This document shows, piece after piece, positions 15,942-23,785 of a DNA stretch of 64,000 nt. The translations under genes were made by a program, and so were the position numbers. This DNA is from Spirosoma linguale DSM 74. Its GTDB lineage: Bacteria > Bacteroidota > Bacteroidia > Cytophagales > Spirosomataceae. The notes beneath the pieces are model-generated. The model was given only the letters and a program-made list of their open reading frames with translations, ran no database searches and was not told the origin of the DNA. How positions within the stretch are numbered: the first letter of the stretch is position 1; every line of letters starts with the position of its first letter. The stretch is taken from positions 5,365,001-5,429,000 of the forward strand of contig CP001769.1 in NCBI GenBank assembly GCA_000024525.1. Reading direction: 5' to 3'.

Positions 15942-17464
15942 GAAACTACTTCTAAAACACCATGATATAAAAAATGACGAATGCGACTGAGCACCGTCTC
16001 GGCTAACGCCCCTTTGTCCACCTCAGACTGGTGGGCCAGCACCTGGTCACAAACCGAACCAAGGCATACGGGTGCCTCAACCGCATCCAGAATGAGCATA
16101 GCCAGCACATCTAACACCTGCTCCCGAACCAAGCCCTGGTGCAGATAGACACATAAAACGATTTCGTAATAAGAGGACTCGGTTTGTAAATTGTGCGCCA
16201 AGTCCCGGTCGGCGGTTTGTGAAGCAAACTCGTTGGCTTCGGCCCAATTCCACTCGGCCTCAATACGACTACTACATACACCCGGTCGGATCTGTTTTTG
16301 GAAGTACTCCTCAGCCGGTAAGGCCAGTAAATTGTTGGTGTCTCGGGAATACTGTTGCCAGTGCCGCCTGAGCGTTGCCGCATCGGGCAGTGACGTTATA
16401 AACGCCTGCCGCCGACTTTCGAACTGAAATACATCCTGAACGACGGTTTTTGTCGGGCCTACTGGGAGCGCGTTAACATAGGTGGCTAGCTCGGTAGCCG
16501 ATAGGTTGGGCAATGGCTGCGGCTGTGTTTGTTCGAGAATATAGCCTGTTCGGTAAAATGGGGTTAGCTGGGGCGAAACGGGTAATGAAATGGGGTGATG
16601 GGTGGCTCCCAACTCCCGGCAGACGGTCAGAACCCGCTCATAGAGTTCGGGCGATTCCAGCCAAAGCCGTTGCGCCATTTGCTCACAAACGGTGGGGTTG
16701 CGTTTGTAATTCATCACATGGATGTATGAGCAATTAGCAGGCAATTGGGTAAAGTTCGCTAATTGGTAATCTGGCTCTGGGCCAAATTCAATAGAGGATA
16801 TGTAGTCAACGGGTATATTTTTGTAGTCAGCGAATTTCAGGAAGAGAAACTGTTCAACGAAAATATTTATAGTATCATAATTGCACTGTATAATACCGTC
16901 CTCATTTCTCTCAACAAACTCAGTAGCGAATGCGGTAAAACCTTTAAAAAAATCAACAGTATTCCCACCAATAAAACCAGCGTTCACGGCGGTCAAACGC
17001 CCGATTGTATCTGTTCTGATGATATCGGGCAAGTAAGAGCACTGGCTGATAACCTCCTGAAAAGACTGGATATAATAACTATGGTCATACTCAAAATTTT
17101 GCGCTACTAATGGAGCAGAAAAAAGCTTACTGTCAGGTAAGTTAAATAGATAAGCATCTGTATCGACATGGATAAATGGCTCATTCTGGATAGAATAGGT
17201 GTAAAGTTTATTGAACACCCACAAATGGTTATTTTGCTTAACGGTTTCTAAATCATCCAGAATAGACGTATAAGGTAAATATAGCTTAGTGGCCAATTCG
17301 ACGCCAAGACTATCTGTTACTAAGTCTACTTTATTGAAGAAACGAGAAAGTTGAAAACTGCTTAACGCCCAGCTGAACAGGTTGTATTTTATGTCTAACC
17401 ACCCACAAGTATACTCTATCTGACTTGGTAATTTTTTAAACCAAAGGCTTTGAATTGATTTCAT
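15938..17464 (-). CDS. Glycosyltransferase-like protein (resembles DUF6734) with extra C-terminal domain
   Basis: 508 residues, no signal peptide, so probably cytosolic. Residues about 1-285 look like a GT-A type glycosyltransferase: PFIHVDTDAYLF provides a DxD motif (Asp101, Asp103), with RLTAVNAGFIGGN and YIHVMNYKRNP later. This part recalls the Bacteroidetes DUF6734 proteins; the match is from memory. Residues about 300-508 are a helical extension of unknown function containing conserved-looking Trp/Cys residues. By eye, the 5' half (about 16750-17464) is much more A+T-rich than the 3' half. Its stop overlaps the adaptor start by 4 bases, tying it to the RND genes. A role in modifying the exported peptide is inference only. 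Confidence 0.7.
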   Translation of the reverse strand: MKSIQSLWFKKLPSQIEYTCGWLDIKYNLFSWALSSFQLSRFFNKVDLVTDSLGVELATKLYLPYTSILDDLETVKQNNHLWVFNKLYTYSIQNEPFIHVDTDAYLFNLPDSKLFSAPLVAQNFEYDHSYYIQSFQEVISQCSYLPDIIRTDTIGRLTAVNAGFIGGNTVDFFKGFTAFATEFVERNEDGIIQCNYDTINIFVEQFLFLKFADYKNIPVDYISSIEFGPEPDYQLANFTQLPANCSYIHVMNYKRNPTVCEQMAQRLWLESPELYERVLTVCRELGATHHPISLPVSPQLTPFYRTGYILEQTQPQPLPNLSATELATYVNALPVGPTKTVVQDVFQFESRRQAFITSLPDAATLRRHWQQYSRDTNNLLALPAEEYFQKQIRPGVCSSRIEAEWNWAEANEFASQTADRDLAHNLQTESSYYEIVLCVYLHQGLVREQVLDVLAMLILDAVEAPVCLGSVCDQVLAHQSEVDKGALAETVLSRIRHFLYHGVLEVVS

Positions 17465-17491
17465 ATTAAATCTAACTATAGCACATTTCCC

Positions 17492-18094
17492 TTATTCGGA
17501 AAAATATCTAATTTTAACCTCATTTATATAATTATTAGTCAGTATTTGATCAAAACTATTTGAAACAAATAAGTTTTCGCAAATAAAACTATCTGACAAT
17601 ATAAACAAGAAAGGGACATATATAATATTTATTTTCAACTCGCTATAGTTTATTCCTAGAATAGTAAAGTCTTTTTCTCGATCTTTAAATTCAACAACAG
17701 TTTCTCTTAGCCTATGAATGTCAACTAAAATGATTATATTATCTATCCCTACAACATTAGCAATATCATTTAGTTGTTTAAATGTATTTTCGTGACAAGT
17801 ATTGCAAACTGCATCTGGAATGCAGAATACTAATTTCTTATTTGTCAATAACTTTGAAATTTGATAAGATTTACCAGCCATATCTTTACAGATAAGTGTA
17901 CGACTTAACGGTAAATTTTGATTTTTAAATTCAAGTTGTCTTAATGAATGTGAAGCGTTTAACTTCTTATCTTCATTCACACCTTGTTGTTCTGGATATT
18001 TATTTTTGTATGTGATATTGGTATTTTTCTTATAAATAAAAATACCGAAAACTCCAATAAAAGCTATAAGTACTAAATACAAAAATAATCTCAT
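17492..18094 (-). CDS. Membrane-anchored thioredoxin-like protein
   Basis: 200 residues. The N-terminal hydrophobic helix (about 3-20) is followed by Lys/Asn residues and no lipobox, so a single-span protein with its body in the periplasm is likely. The soluble part has LICKDMAGKSYQISKLL and then VFCIPDAVCNTCHEN. The CNTC pair (Cys97, Cys100, plus Cys91) sits after a beta strand, as in thioredoxin-fold TlpA relatives. Coding is A+T-rich with many Asn, Ile and Lys codons, unlike the flanking housekeeping genes. It lies between the propeller lipoprotein and the glycosyltransferase-like gene, 27 bases before the latter. I infer a thiol role for the nearby cysteine-rich peptide. Confidence 0.7.
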   Translation of the reverse strand: MRLFLYLVLIAFIGVFGIFIYKKNTNITYKNKYPEQQGVNEDKKLNASHSLRQLEFKNQNLPLSRTLICKDMAGKSYQISKLLTNKKLVFCIPDAVCNTCHENTFKQLNDIANVVGIDNIIILVDIHRLRETVVEFKDREKDFTILGINYSELKINIIYVPFLFILSDSFICENLFVSNSFDQILTNNYINEVKIRYFSE

Positions 18095-18348
18095 GTTATT
18101 TAATATTAACTAATGAAAAATTAAAGCACAACCTCTGATTTGCCGAAAACTTAAATTCATAGAGATCAACATTTCGCTATAACCTATGAGTAAATTAAGG
18201 CCATAGAATCACACTATTCAGCCCAAATAATCCATCAAAAATCACGTAACTATTCAGCCAATAGAAGTACGACTGCTACCTTCTAATTTAGTATTATCAG
18301 AATAGTCGATAAAGGCTTAAGTAGAGAGGATAAGCAATTAAAAAATAG

Positions 18349-19614
18349 CTACCCTTGTTTATAAGTCATTATTTGTATGACTGGGTTTGAGTTCAGCTTG
18401 ATCGACTCTCTAAGTGTTTTCAATTGTGGAACTTTGGAAAACAATAACTTCAATTCTTCATCCGAATTAGTAGCTTGTATAGAATCGAGTGGAGCTAATA
18501 TTGCTTCAGGCTCCAGTGATCGTAAAGCACGCTTAGGACCAAAATAAGTAGGAAACGTTTCGGCAACATGTATACGGCCTTTCAGGAAGGTCATGTCATC
18601 ATTGAATCGATTTATTATCCGATATTCCTTTTTCTTTTTGTCGAACCACAAATAATATACAGTTTTTCCTTTTACAATTTGACTAATAAGGTAATTGTCA
18701 TTTTCTAAAAAATCTACGTAGTACAAACCAATAAATTCATTTTTCAACCTTTTTTCATTAAATTCGACAATCGATTCAAATTTTTTGTCATAAAAATCTT
18801 TAGGCACAGTATTCTCATTAAATTTAAATATATACTTTGGTTTAATGGTACCAGGTTTATACGAAAAGATTGTATCATTTCCCGAACAGGATAGTAAGGT
18901 CTTATTTGGGTGAGCGCAGAAGTTATTAACATCCATAAAAGCTTCATACTTTATTCTTCGCTTATCCATTGGCACAAAGTTGTCAGTAATTTTATTCTTC
19001 TTTTTATTATACAACAAAAAACGTCCCTCATAACTTGATGCTAATTCCTTATCAACGTAAAATATATAATTATCCGTCGATAATTTATGAAATTGAAAGG
19101 ATAATACACCGTGCTGCCAATTTTTTATGTAAGTACCTTTATAGTCAAACTCAAACACAGAAAACGAATGATTATCAAGAATTTCGATATGATGCGTTAC
19201 GGTATCAACAAGAAAGTCTGTTATACTTTTATACTGATTAGGCCCTTCTCCTTTCTGGTCAATTTTTGATAGGTAGTTTCCTTCTTCGCTGAATATATAA
19301 ATTTTACCATTAGACTTTAAAAAGAAACGATCTTCAGCTTCAACTATTTTATCAATTTTACCAACAAGTATAGTTGCGGGTGATTTTAGTATTTTGTACT
19401 CTATAGAGGAGAATAAGTCCGAATAGTTAGCAGGACTTTCTTTACTTAAATCTACGTCAATTGATGTAATATTATCTTTTTTACTAATTGAACTTGGGTT
19501 CGAAACCTGGTAGCTTTCTTCATTTCCGGTTCCAGGTTTTTCTTTACAGGACAACAAATTAATAACGATACATAGCAGCGTAATGAGTTTGATAGCGTAG
19601 GCTATTTTTGACAT
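18349..19614 (-). CDS. 6-bladed beta-propeller lipoprotein
   Basis: 421 residues with a lipobox ending NLLSC at Cys23. The mature protein matches the 6-bladed beta-propeller lipoproteins of Bacteroidetes: an opening ITSIDVDLSKESPANYSDLF, then blade-like strands such as RFFLKSNGKIYIFSEEGNYL and ISQIVKGKTVYYLWFDKKKK. In gut Bacteroides, such propellers commonly sit beside genes for small secreted peptides (the NVEAL group), which is the arrangement here with the 71-residue peptide upstream. Function in those systems is not established; binding or displaying the peptide is a guess. The coding is A+T-rich. A 254-base gap (18095-18348) to the next gene contains nothing I can identify. Confidence 0.75.
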   Translation of the reverse strand: MSKIAYAIKLITLLCIVINLLSCKEKPGTGNEESYQVSNPSSISKKDNITSIDVDLSKESPANYSDLFSSIEYKILKSPATILVGKIDKIVEAEDRFFLKSNGKIYIFSEEGNYLSKIDQKGEGPNQYKSITDFLVDTVTHHIEILDNHSFSVFEFDYKGTYIKNWQHGVLSFQFHKLSTDNYIFYVDKELASSYEGRFLLYNKKKNKITDNFVPMDKRRIKYEAFMDVNNFCAHPNKTLLSCSGNDTIFSYKPGTIKPKYIFKFNENTVPKDFYDKKFESIVEFNEKRLKNEFIGLYYVDFLENDNYLISQIVKGKTVYYLWFDKKKKEYRIINRFNDDMTFLKGRIHVAETFPTYFGPKRALRSLEPEAILAPLDSIQATNSDEELKLLFSKVPQLKTLRESIKLNSNPVIQIMTYKQG

Positions 19615-19663
19615 AGTACAGTTGTTATTGATAATGCAGATTTGAAATTTTAAGGCACTTTTA

Positions 19664-19701
19664 CATGGCTGAGGTTTGGTTAAACCCGAACCTCAGCCAT
19701 G
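19664..19701. terminator. Hairpin between peptide and propeller genes
   Basis: A 13-bp perfect stem (19664-19676 with 19689-19701), extendable by a few pairs, lies 7 bases after the peptide stop codon. The T-run is on the plus-strand side, so in the direction of the peptide gene the hairpin lacks a strong U-tail. It may act as a partial terminator or an mRNA stabiliser that raises peptide output over the downstream gene. Confidence 0.55.
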
Positions 19702-19707
19702 CATTTT

Positions 19708-19923
19708 TTAGCAACAAACCCCGTAACAAGAGCTCCCCCCACATGCACAGCAGTAGTTCATCGTGTTTGGACTCGTGGTTCGTAAGCATCCTGCTGATTG
19801 TGCCCCGGTTGCCTGTGCTTCGTTATAAATCGCCTGCCCCAGTGTAATGCCCATTGCGAGCGAAGCTGTTAATAAAACAGCCTTTGCCAATTTCTTCTGA
19901 TTGACCTTTTCTATTGTAAACAA
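19708..19923 (-). CDS. Small exported cysteine-rich peptide precursor
   Basis: 71 residues from a TTG start at 19923. An in-frame TAA lies just upstream and no ATG occurs before codon 24; a TTG at codon 12 is the alternative. The N-terminal region is basic (KVNQKKLAK), followed by a hydrophobic segment (about 15-32) and NEAQATG, giving a plausible signal-peptidase site after Ala38. The remaining 33 residues contain seven cysteines (46, 58, 59, 61, 66, 70, 71), six of them in the last 14 residues, and end in Cys-Cys. This pattern suggests disulfides, metal binding or side-chain modification. It resembles Bacteroidetes NVEAL-type peptides in layout and neighbourhood but lacks the NVEAL motif. 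It is flanked by the regulator and propeller genes. Confidence 0.65.
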   Translation of the reverse strand: MFTIEKVNQKKLAKAVLLTASLAMGITLGQAIYNEAQATGAQSAGCLRTTSPNTMNYCCACGGSSCYGVCC

Positions 19924-19972
19924 TTGTTAAGTGTTAAACAATCAATTAAACGTCACAAAGCTCAACACCTTT

Positions 19973-19986
19973 TTGACCTGAGTCAA
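19973..19986. promoter_or_regulatory. Dyad TTGAC-N4-GTCAA upstream of the peptide gene
   Basis: A 5-bp inverted repeat with a 4-base centre that overlaps the stop codon of the LuxR-type gene, 50 bp upstream of the peptide start. On the minus strand, TTG followed about 20 bases later by GAGCTTTG resembles a weak -33/-7 pair, so this may be both promoter and operator for the peptide gene. Confidence 0.4.
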
Positions 19987-20258
19987 TAGGCTAGTTTACC
20001 CATTTTTATGGGTGAGTTTACCCATTTTTCTAACTCCGGTCGAATTTTTAGCGCAAATTGCAGCAGGGCATGATACCCTCTTAGCCCAAACCGAGCCCGA
20101 ATGTTCTCGCAGTGGCGATTAATAGTCTTACTACTTACATTGAGTCGTTCGGCTATTTGTGTGGCACTTAAGCCTTGCGCGTATAACCAGACTATTTCAG
20201 ATTCGCGAGGAGTCATATACTGACCATCAACCGGAAGGCGGGCTGGTAATTGCATCAT
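19983..20258 (-). CDS. Short LuxR/GerE-type helix-turn-helix regulator
   Basis: 91 residues, essentially one DNA-binding domain. MTPRESEIVWLYAQGLSATQ followed by IAERLNVSSKTINRHCENIR is a textbook LuxR-type HTH (recognition helix near SSKTINRH). There is no receiver or ligand-binding domain, so the signal must come from elsewhere or the protein is a stand-alone switch. ATGs at 20258 and 20255 are equivalent; a third at codon 15 would remove only a non-conserved leader. It lies between the cysteine-rich peptide gene (same strand, 59 bases downstream) and the divergent RND permease 2, so it is well placed to control both. Confidence 0.85.
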   Translation of the reverse strand: MMQLPARLPVDGQYMTPRESEIVWLYAQGLSATQIAERLNVSSKTINRHCENIRARFGLRGYHALLQFALKIRPELEKWVNSPIKMGKLAY

Positions 20259-20375
20259 ATCGCTAAGTATATTACTACTGTACTTTTATTTACTTCACAA
20301 GGTATATGAAAATAAATTATCTTGTCAACCAATACCTGTAAAATAGTAAATAATACGTAGAACTACGCAGTATAT

Positions 20376-23300
20376 ATGCGCCATAGCTACCAGTTCATCC
20401 TGCTGTTTACCATCTTGTCGGTCATGGGAGTGACGTTGTTGCCCCGGCTGTCGGTGCAATTAGCGCCTTCGCCGGGAGGGCGTTCTATTACAGTGAGTTA
20501 TCCCTGGCGGGGAGCCGCACCAGAGGCCCTTGAACGGCAAGTATCGTCTCGCCTGGAAGGCGCCTTTAGTACACTGGCCAACATTAAAAAAGTGAGGTCG
20601 GTGTCGGCTTACAACCGAGGGTATGTTACCATTGAATTGGATCGTTCGGCCGATGCCGACGCCCTGCGCTTCGAACTGGCCGCGCTGGTTAGGCAGGTGT
20701 ACCCCAAACTCCCGCCTGATGTTTCTTATCCTCAAATTAGCCTGAATGCTCCCGATGAGCAGAGCCAAACCAAACCGCTGCTTACCCTTCAACTGAGCGG
20801 CCCCAGTTCTACTGCCGAGTTGCAACGCTATGCCAACGAACAACTAAAGCCCCGGCTGGCCGCAACAGAGGGCGTTGGTAGCGTGGCTGTGTTTGGGGGC
20901 ACCCAACCCGAATGGGTCCTTACCTACAACGCCGATGCACTGGCTACCCTGCAACTAACGGAGAACGACCTGCGGGTGGCCGTACAGCATTATTTTCAGC
21001 GTGAACCTCTGGGCAAGGTTGTTTCGGCAACCGGGCAGACGTTGCGCATTCGGCTGGATAATACAGTACAAAATGGCACCAACCACTGGTCGCAGATTCC
21101 GGTAGCCAATCGGGCCGGGCGGATCATTTACCTGACCGATCTGGTGAGCGTAAGTCGGCAGGAACCACCGTCCGACCAGTTTTATCGCATCAATGGCAAA
21201 ACAGCCGTAAACATGGTGCTAACAGCTGCAGCAGGGGCCAATCAGCTAACGGTTGCGCAGACACTAAACCGGCAGGTAGCGGAACTGAACTTACCGCCCG
21301 GCTACCGCCTGGATGTCGATTATGATGCCACGGTGTACATTCGGGAAAACCTGCGTAAAATTGGCATTCAGACCAGTGTAGCCATTGTTATTTTATTGCT
21401 GTTTGTTGCCCTGACAACACGGAACTGGTACTATGTGCTCTTGATCGTGACCAGCACCGTTGTGTCGTTACTGCTGTCTGTCCTGGTTTTTGTTTGGCTA
21501 CGGGTCGAGATTCACCTCTATTCCCTGGCTGCGCTGACGACATCGTTAGGTATTGTGATGGACAATGTCATCGTGATGATTGACCATTACCGCCGATACC
21601 GTGACCTGCGCGTTTTTACGGCCCTGCTAGGTGCCACCCTCACCACCTGCGCCGGCCTGGTGGTTGTCTGGTTTCTGCCCGAAGAAAACCGCCAGGCCAT
21701 GAGCGATTTTTCGGTCGTGATGGCCGTTACCCTGTTTATTTCCCTGCTGGTCGCTATGGCGTTTACGCCTGCTATGATGGAGCAGTTCTGGCCAAAAGCA
21801 CAGGAAGGGCAGGAGAGAATTATCCAAAAGCAGACAAAAACTGCCAGACAGAAGCTTTGGGGAGAGCAATTTTATGGACGTGTCATCCGTCTGCTGCTGC
21901 GGTATCGGCGGTGGGCGCTTGCGGGGGCTGTTCTCCTGTTCGGTCTGCCTGTGTTCTGGTTACCAATTACCTTAGACTCAAAGAACCCGCTGGCTCCTTA
22001 TTACAAAGCCACGATAGGCAGCGACCTGTATGCCGACAACCTGCAACCGTATGTCAACAAGTGGTTAGGGGGCACGCTTCGGCTGTTTGTCAATTACGTA
22101 TATGAAGGATCATACCAGCGTGAGCCCGAACGTACAGCCCTATACGTTATTGCTGAGTTACCTAACCAAAGTACGCCCGAACAAATGGATGCTATCTTCC
22201 GGCGGTTTGAGTCTACCTTAGGCCAATATGGAGAAATTGACAAATTTATTACCCAGATTAACAATGGGCAGGAGGGCAATATGGTTGTTTACTTCAAACA
22301 GTCGCACGATACGGAAATTTTCCCCTATCAATTGAAGAACCGGGGTATCCTGCTTTCAACCGAAATGAGTGGTATCGACTGGAATATTTATGGTGTGGGA
22401 CAGGGATTTAGCCAGAGTCTGAACGAAGACGAATCGTCCACCTTCAATGTCGAGCTGTTTGGCTATAATTACCGGCAGTTGGAGCAACAGGCCACGCTAC
22501 TGAAACAAATGCTGGAGAGCCACCCCCGCATTCAGGAGGTCAATATCAACCGCAGCCCTAACCTGTTTCAGCGAAAGCGACTCTATGAATTTGTCCTACA
22601 AACCGACCCTCAGTTGCTGGCACTGCGGGGCATCGGCGCTTCCCAACTCTATGAACGTCTGGCCGACCTCAACGCCCGCCCCCAACCCGACCAGTATGCA
22701 TTCATCAACGGAGACTACGAACCTGTTAAACTGATTCCTGTTCAAAGCCGAAGCGTAGATGTCTGGCAATTACAGAACCAACCGCTAACGGTTGGCTCAG
22801 GGTCAGCCCATCTGCGCGATATTGGCACTATTACCCGGCAGAAAGTTACCCCCGAAATTCATAAGGAAGACCAGCAGTACAAACGACTGGTTAGCTTTGA
22901 ATACTTTGGCAGCTATAATTTCGGTGAGACGTTTCTGACCAAAACTCTCGACGAACTACGGCTACAAATGCCGCTTGGCTACACGGCCAAAGCGGTAGAC
23001 CGCTTCTGGTTTGGCACTGACCAACGAACTCCCTACGAATTAATTGGGCTGGTTGTCCTGATAATCTACATCATTTGCGCGATAATTTTCGAGAGTTTAT
23101 GGCAACCCCTGGCCCTCATCGGGCTGATTCCGCTATCGTACATCGGTGTGTTTTTAGCCTTTTACTGGACAGACAGTAATTTTGATCAGGGCGGCTACGC
23201 ATCGTTTATTTTGCTGGCGGGCAATGTTGTTTGTGCGGGCATCTTTATCGTGGCCGAAACAAACCGGCTTGGCAAGCGGTACCCCAATCTGTCGTCATTT

Positions 23301-23510
23301 ACAGTTTATCAAAAAGCAGTCAGGCATAAAATTGGCCCAGTATTGCTGACCGTCTTATCTACCGTAGTCGGGATGGTTCCATTTCTGCTGTATGAGCAGG
23401 AAGCTTTCTGGTATGCGCTGGGTATTGGCACCATTGGCGGCTTACTTATGTCCCTTGTCGCTGTAGGAATTTATTTACCTGTATTTTTATTGCCCCAAAA
23501 TCAGGTCTAA
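20376..23510 (+). CDS. RND efflux permease, copy 2
   Basis: 1044 residues, full length. The opening VTLLPRLSVQLAPSPGGRSI and SYPWRGAAPEALERQVSSRL are RND-like, and the two-half, 12-helix plan is kept. The helix-4 site reads MDN (Asp396-Asn397) instead of Asp-Asp, and the helix-10 region reads LAGNVVCAGIF without the usual lysine. Like copy 1, it is thus an atypical RND pump by eye. It has no adaptor gene of its own and is divergent from the regulator and peptide genes. It may share the adaptor at 14850-15941 with copy 1, perhaps as a mixed permease; this is inference. Confidence 0.88.
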   Translation: MRHSYQFILLFTILSVMGVTLLPRLSVQLAPSPGGRSITVSYPWRGAAPEALERQVSSRLEGAFSTLANIKKVRSVSAYNRGYVTIELDRSADADALRFELAALVRQVYPKLPPDVSYPQISLNAPDEQSQTKPLLTLQLSGPSSTAELQRYANEQLKPRLAATEGVGSVAVFGGTQPEWVLTYNADALATLQLTENDLRVAVQHYFQREPLGKVVSATGQTLRIRLDNTVQNGTNHWSQIPVANRAGRIIYLTDLVSVSRQEPPSDQFYRINGKTAVNMVLTAAAGANQLTVAQTLNRQVAELNLPPGYRLDVDYDATVYIRENLRKIGIQTSVAIVILLLFVALTTRNWYYVLLIVTSTVVSLLLSVLVFVWLRVEIHLYSLAALTTSLGIVMDNVIVMIDHYRRYRDLRVFTALLGATLTTCAGLVVVWFLPEENRQAMSDFSVVMAVTLFISLLVAMAFTPAMMEQFWPKAQEGQERIIQKQTKTARQKLWGEQFYGRVIRLLLRYRRWALAGAVLLFGLPVFWLPITLDSKNPLAPYYKATIGSDLYADNLQPYVNKWLGGTLRLFVNYVYEGSYQREPERTALYVIAELPNQSTPEQMDAIFRRFESTLGQYGEIDKFITQINNGQEGNMVVYFKQSHDTEIFPYQLKNRGILLSTEMSGIDWNIYGVGQGFSQSLNEDESSTFNVELFGYNYRQLEQQATLLKQMLESHPRIQEVNINRSPNLFQRKRLYEFVLQTDPQLLALRGIGASQLYERLADLNARPQPDQYAFINGDYEPVKLIPVQSRSVDVWQLQNQPLTVGSGSAHLRDIGTITRQKVTPEIHKEDQQYKRLVSFEYFGSYNFGETFLTKTLDELRLQMPLGYTAKAVDRFWFGTDQRTPYELIGLVVLIIYIICAIIFESLWQPLALIGLIPLSYIGVFLAFYWTDSNFDQGGYASFILLAGNVVCAGIFIVAETNRLGKRYPNLSSFTVYQKAVRHKIGPVLLTVLSTVVGMVPFLLYEQEAFWYALGIGTIGGLLMSLVAVGIYLPVFLLPQNQV

Positions 23511-23517
23511 TGCATAA

Positions 23518-23615
23518 GTGATTCGGTTGTACCTACGGGCTTTAGCCCGTAATGCAGTCCGTTTGTGACACTAGTATAAATTACGGGCTAAAGCCCGTAG
23601 GTACAACCGAATCAC
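23518..23615. repeat. REPIN-like palindromic element, 36-bp arms
   Basis: 23518-23553 and 23580-23615 are exact reverse complements, separated by 26 bases. Each arm contains its own small hairpin (ACGGGCT-N2-AGCCCGT). An inverted pair of hairpin-forming units is the architecture of REPINs, mobilised in trans by IS200-like (RAYT) proteins in other bacteria. It begins 7 bases after the RND permease 2 stop and could also end that transcript. Confidence 0.7.
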
Positions 23616-23785
23616 CCAATTACATAAACGCAGCTATACCATTTGATTTTCTAATAATATAACCATTTTAATTTTTAATTGTAGTTTAAAGAAGATTAAG
23701 TCCAAAAAGTGTGTATAACTTCAATCGGGCGAAATCTTAGCCGTATTTTTACGTTTCTCAAAACAGACCACCATTGACTGTCGTT

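Noticed and set aside
16763..17110. Plus-strand 115-codon frame inside the glycosyltransferase-like gene
   Set aside because: It is opposite a longer frame with a DxD motif and translational coupling to the adaptor gene; its translation shows no recognisable domain.
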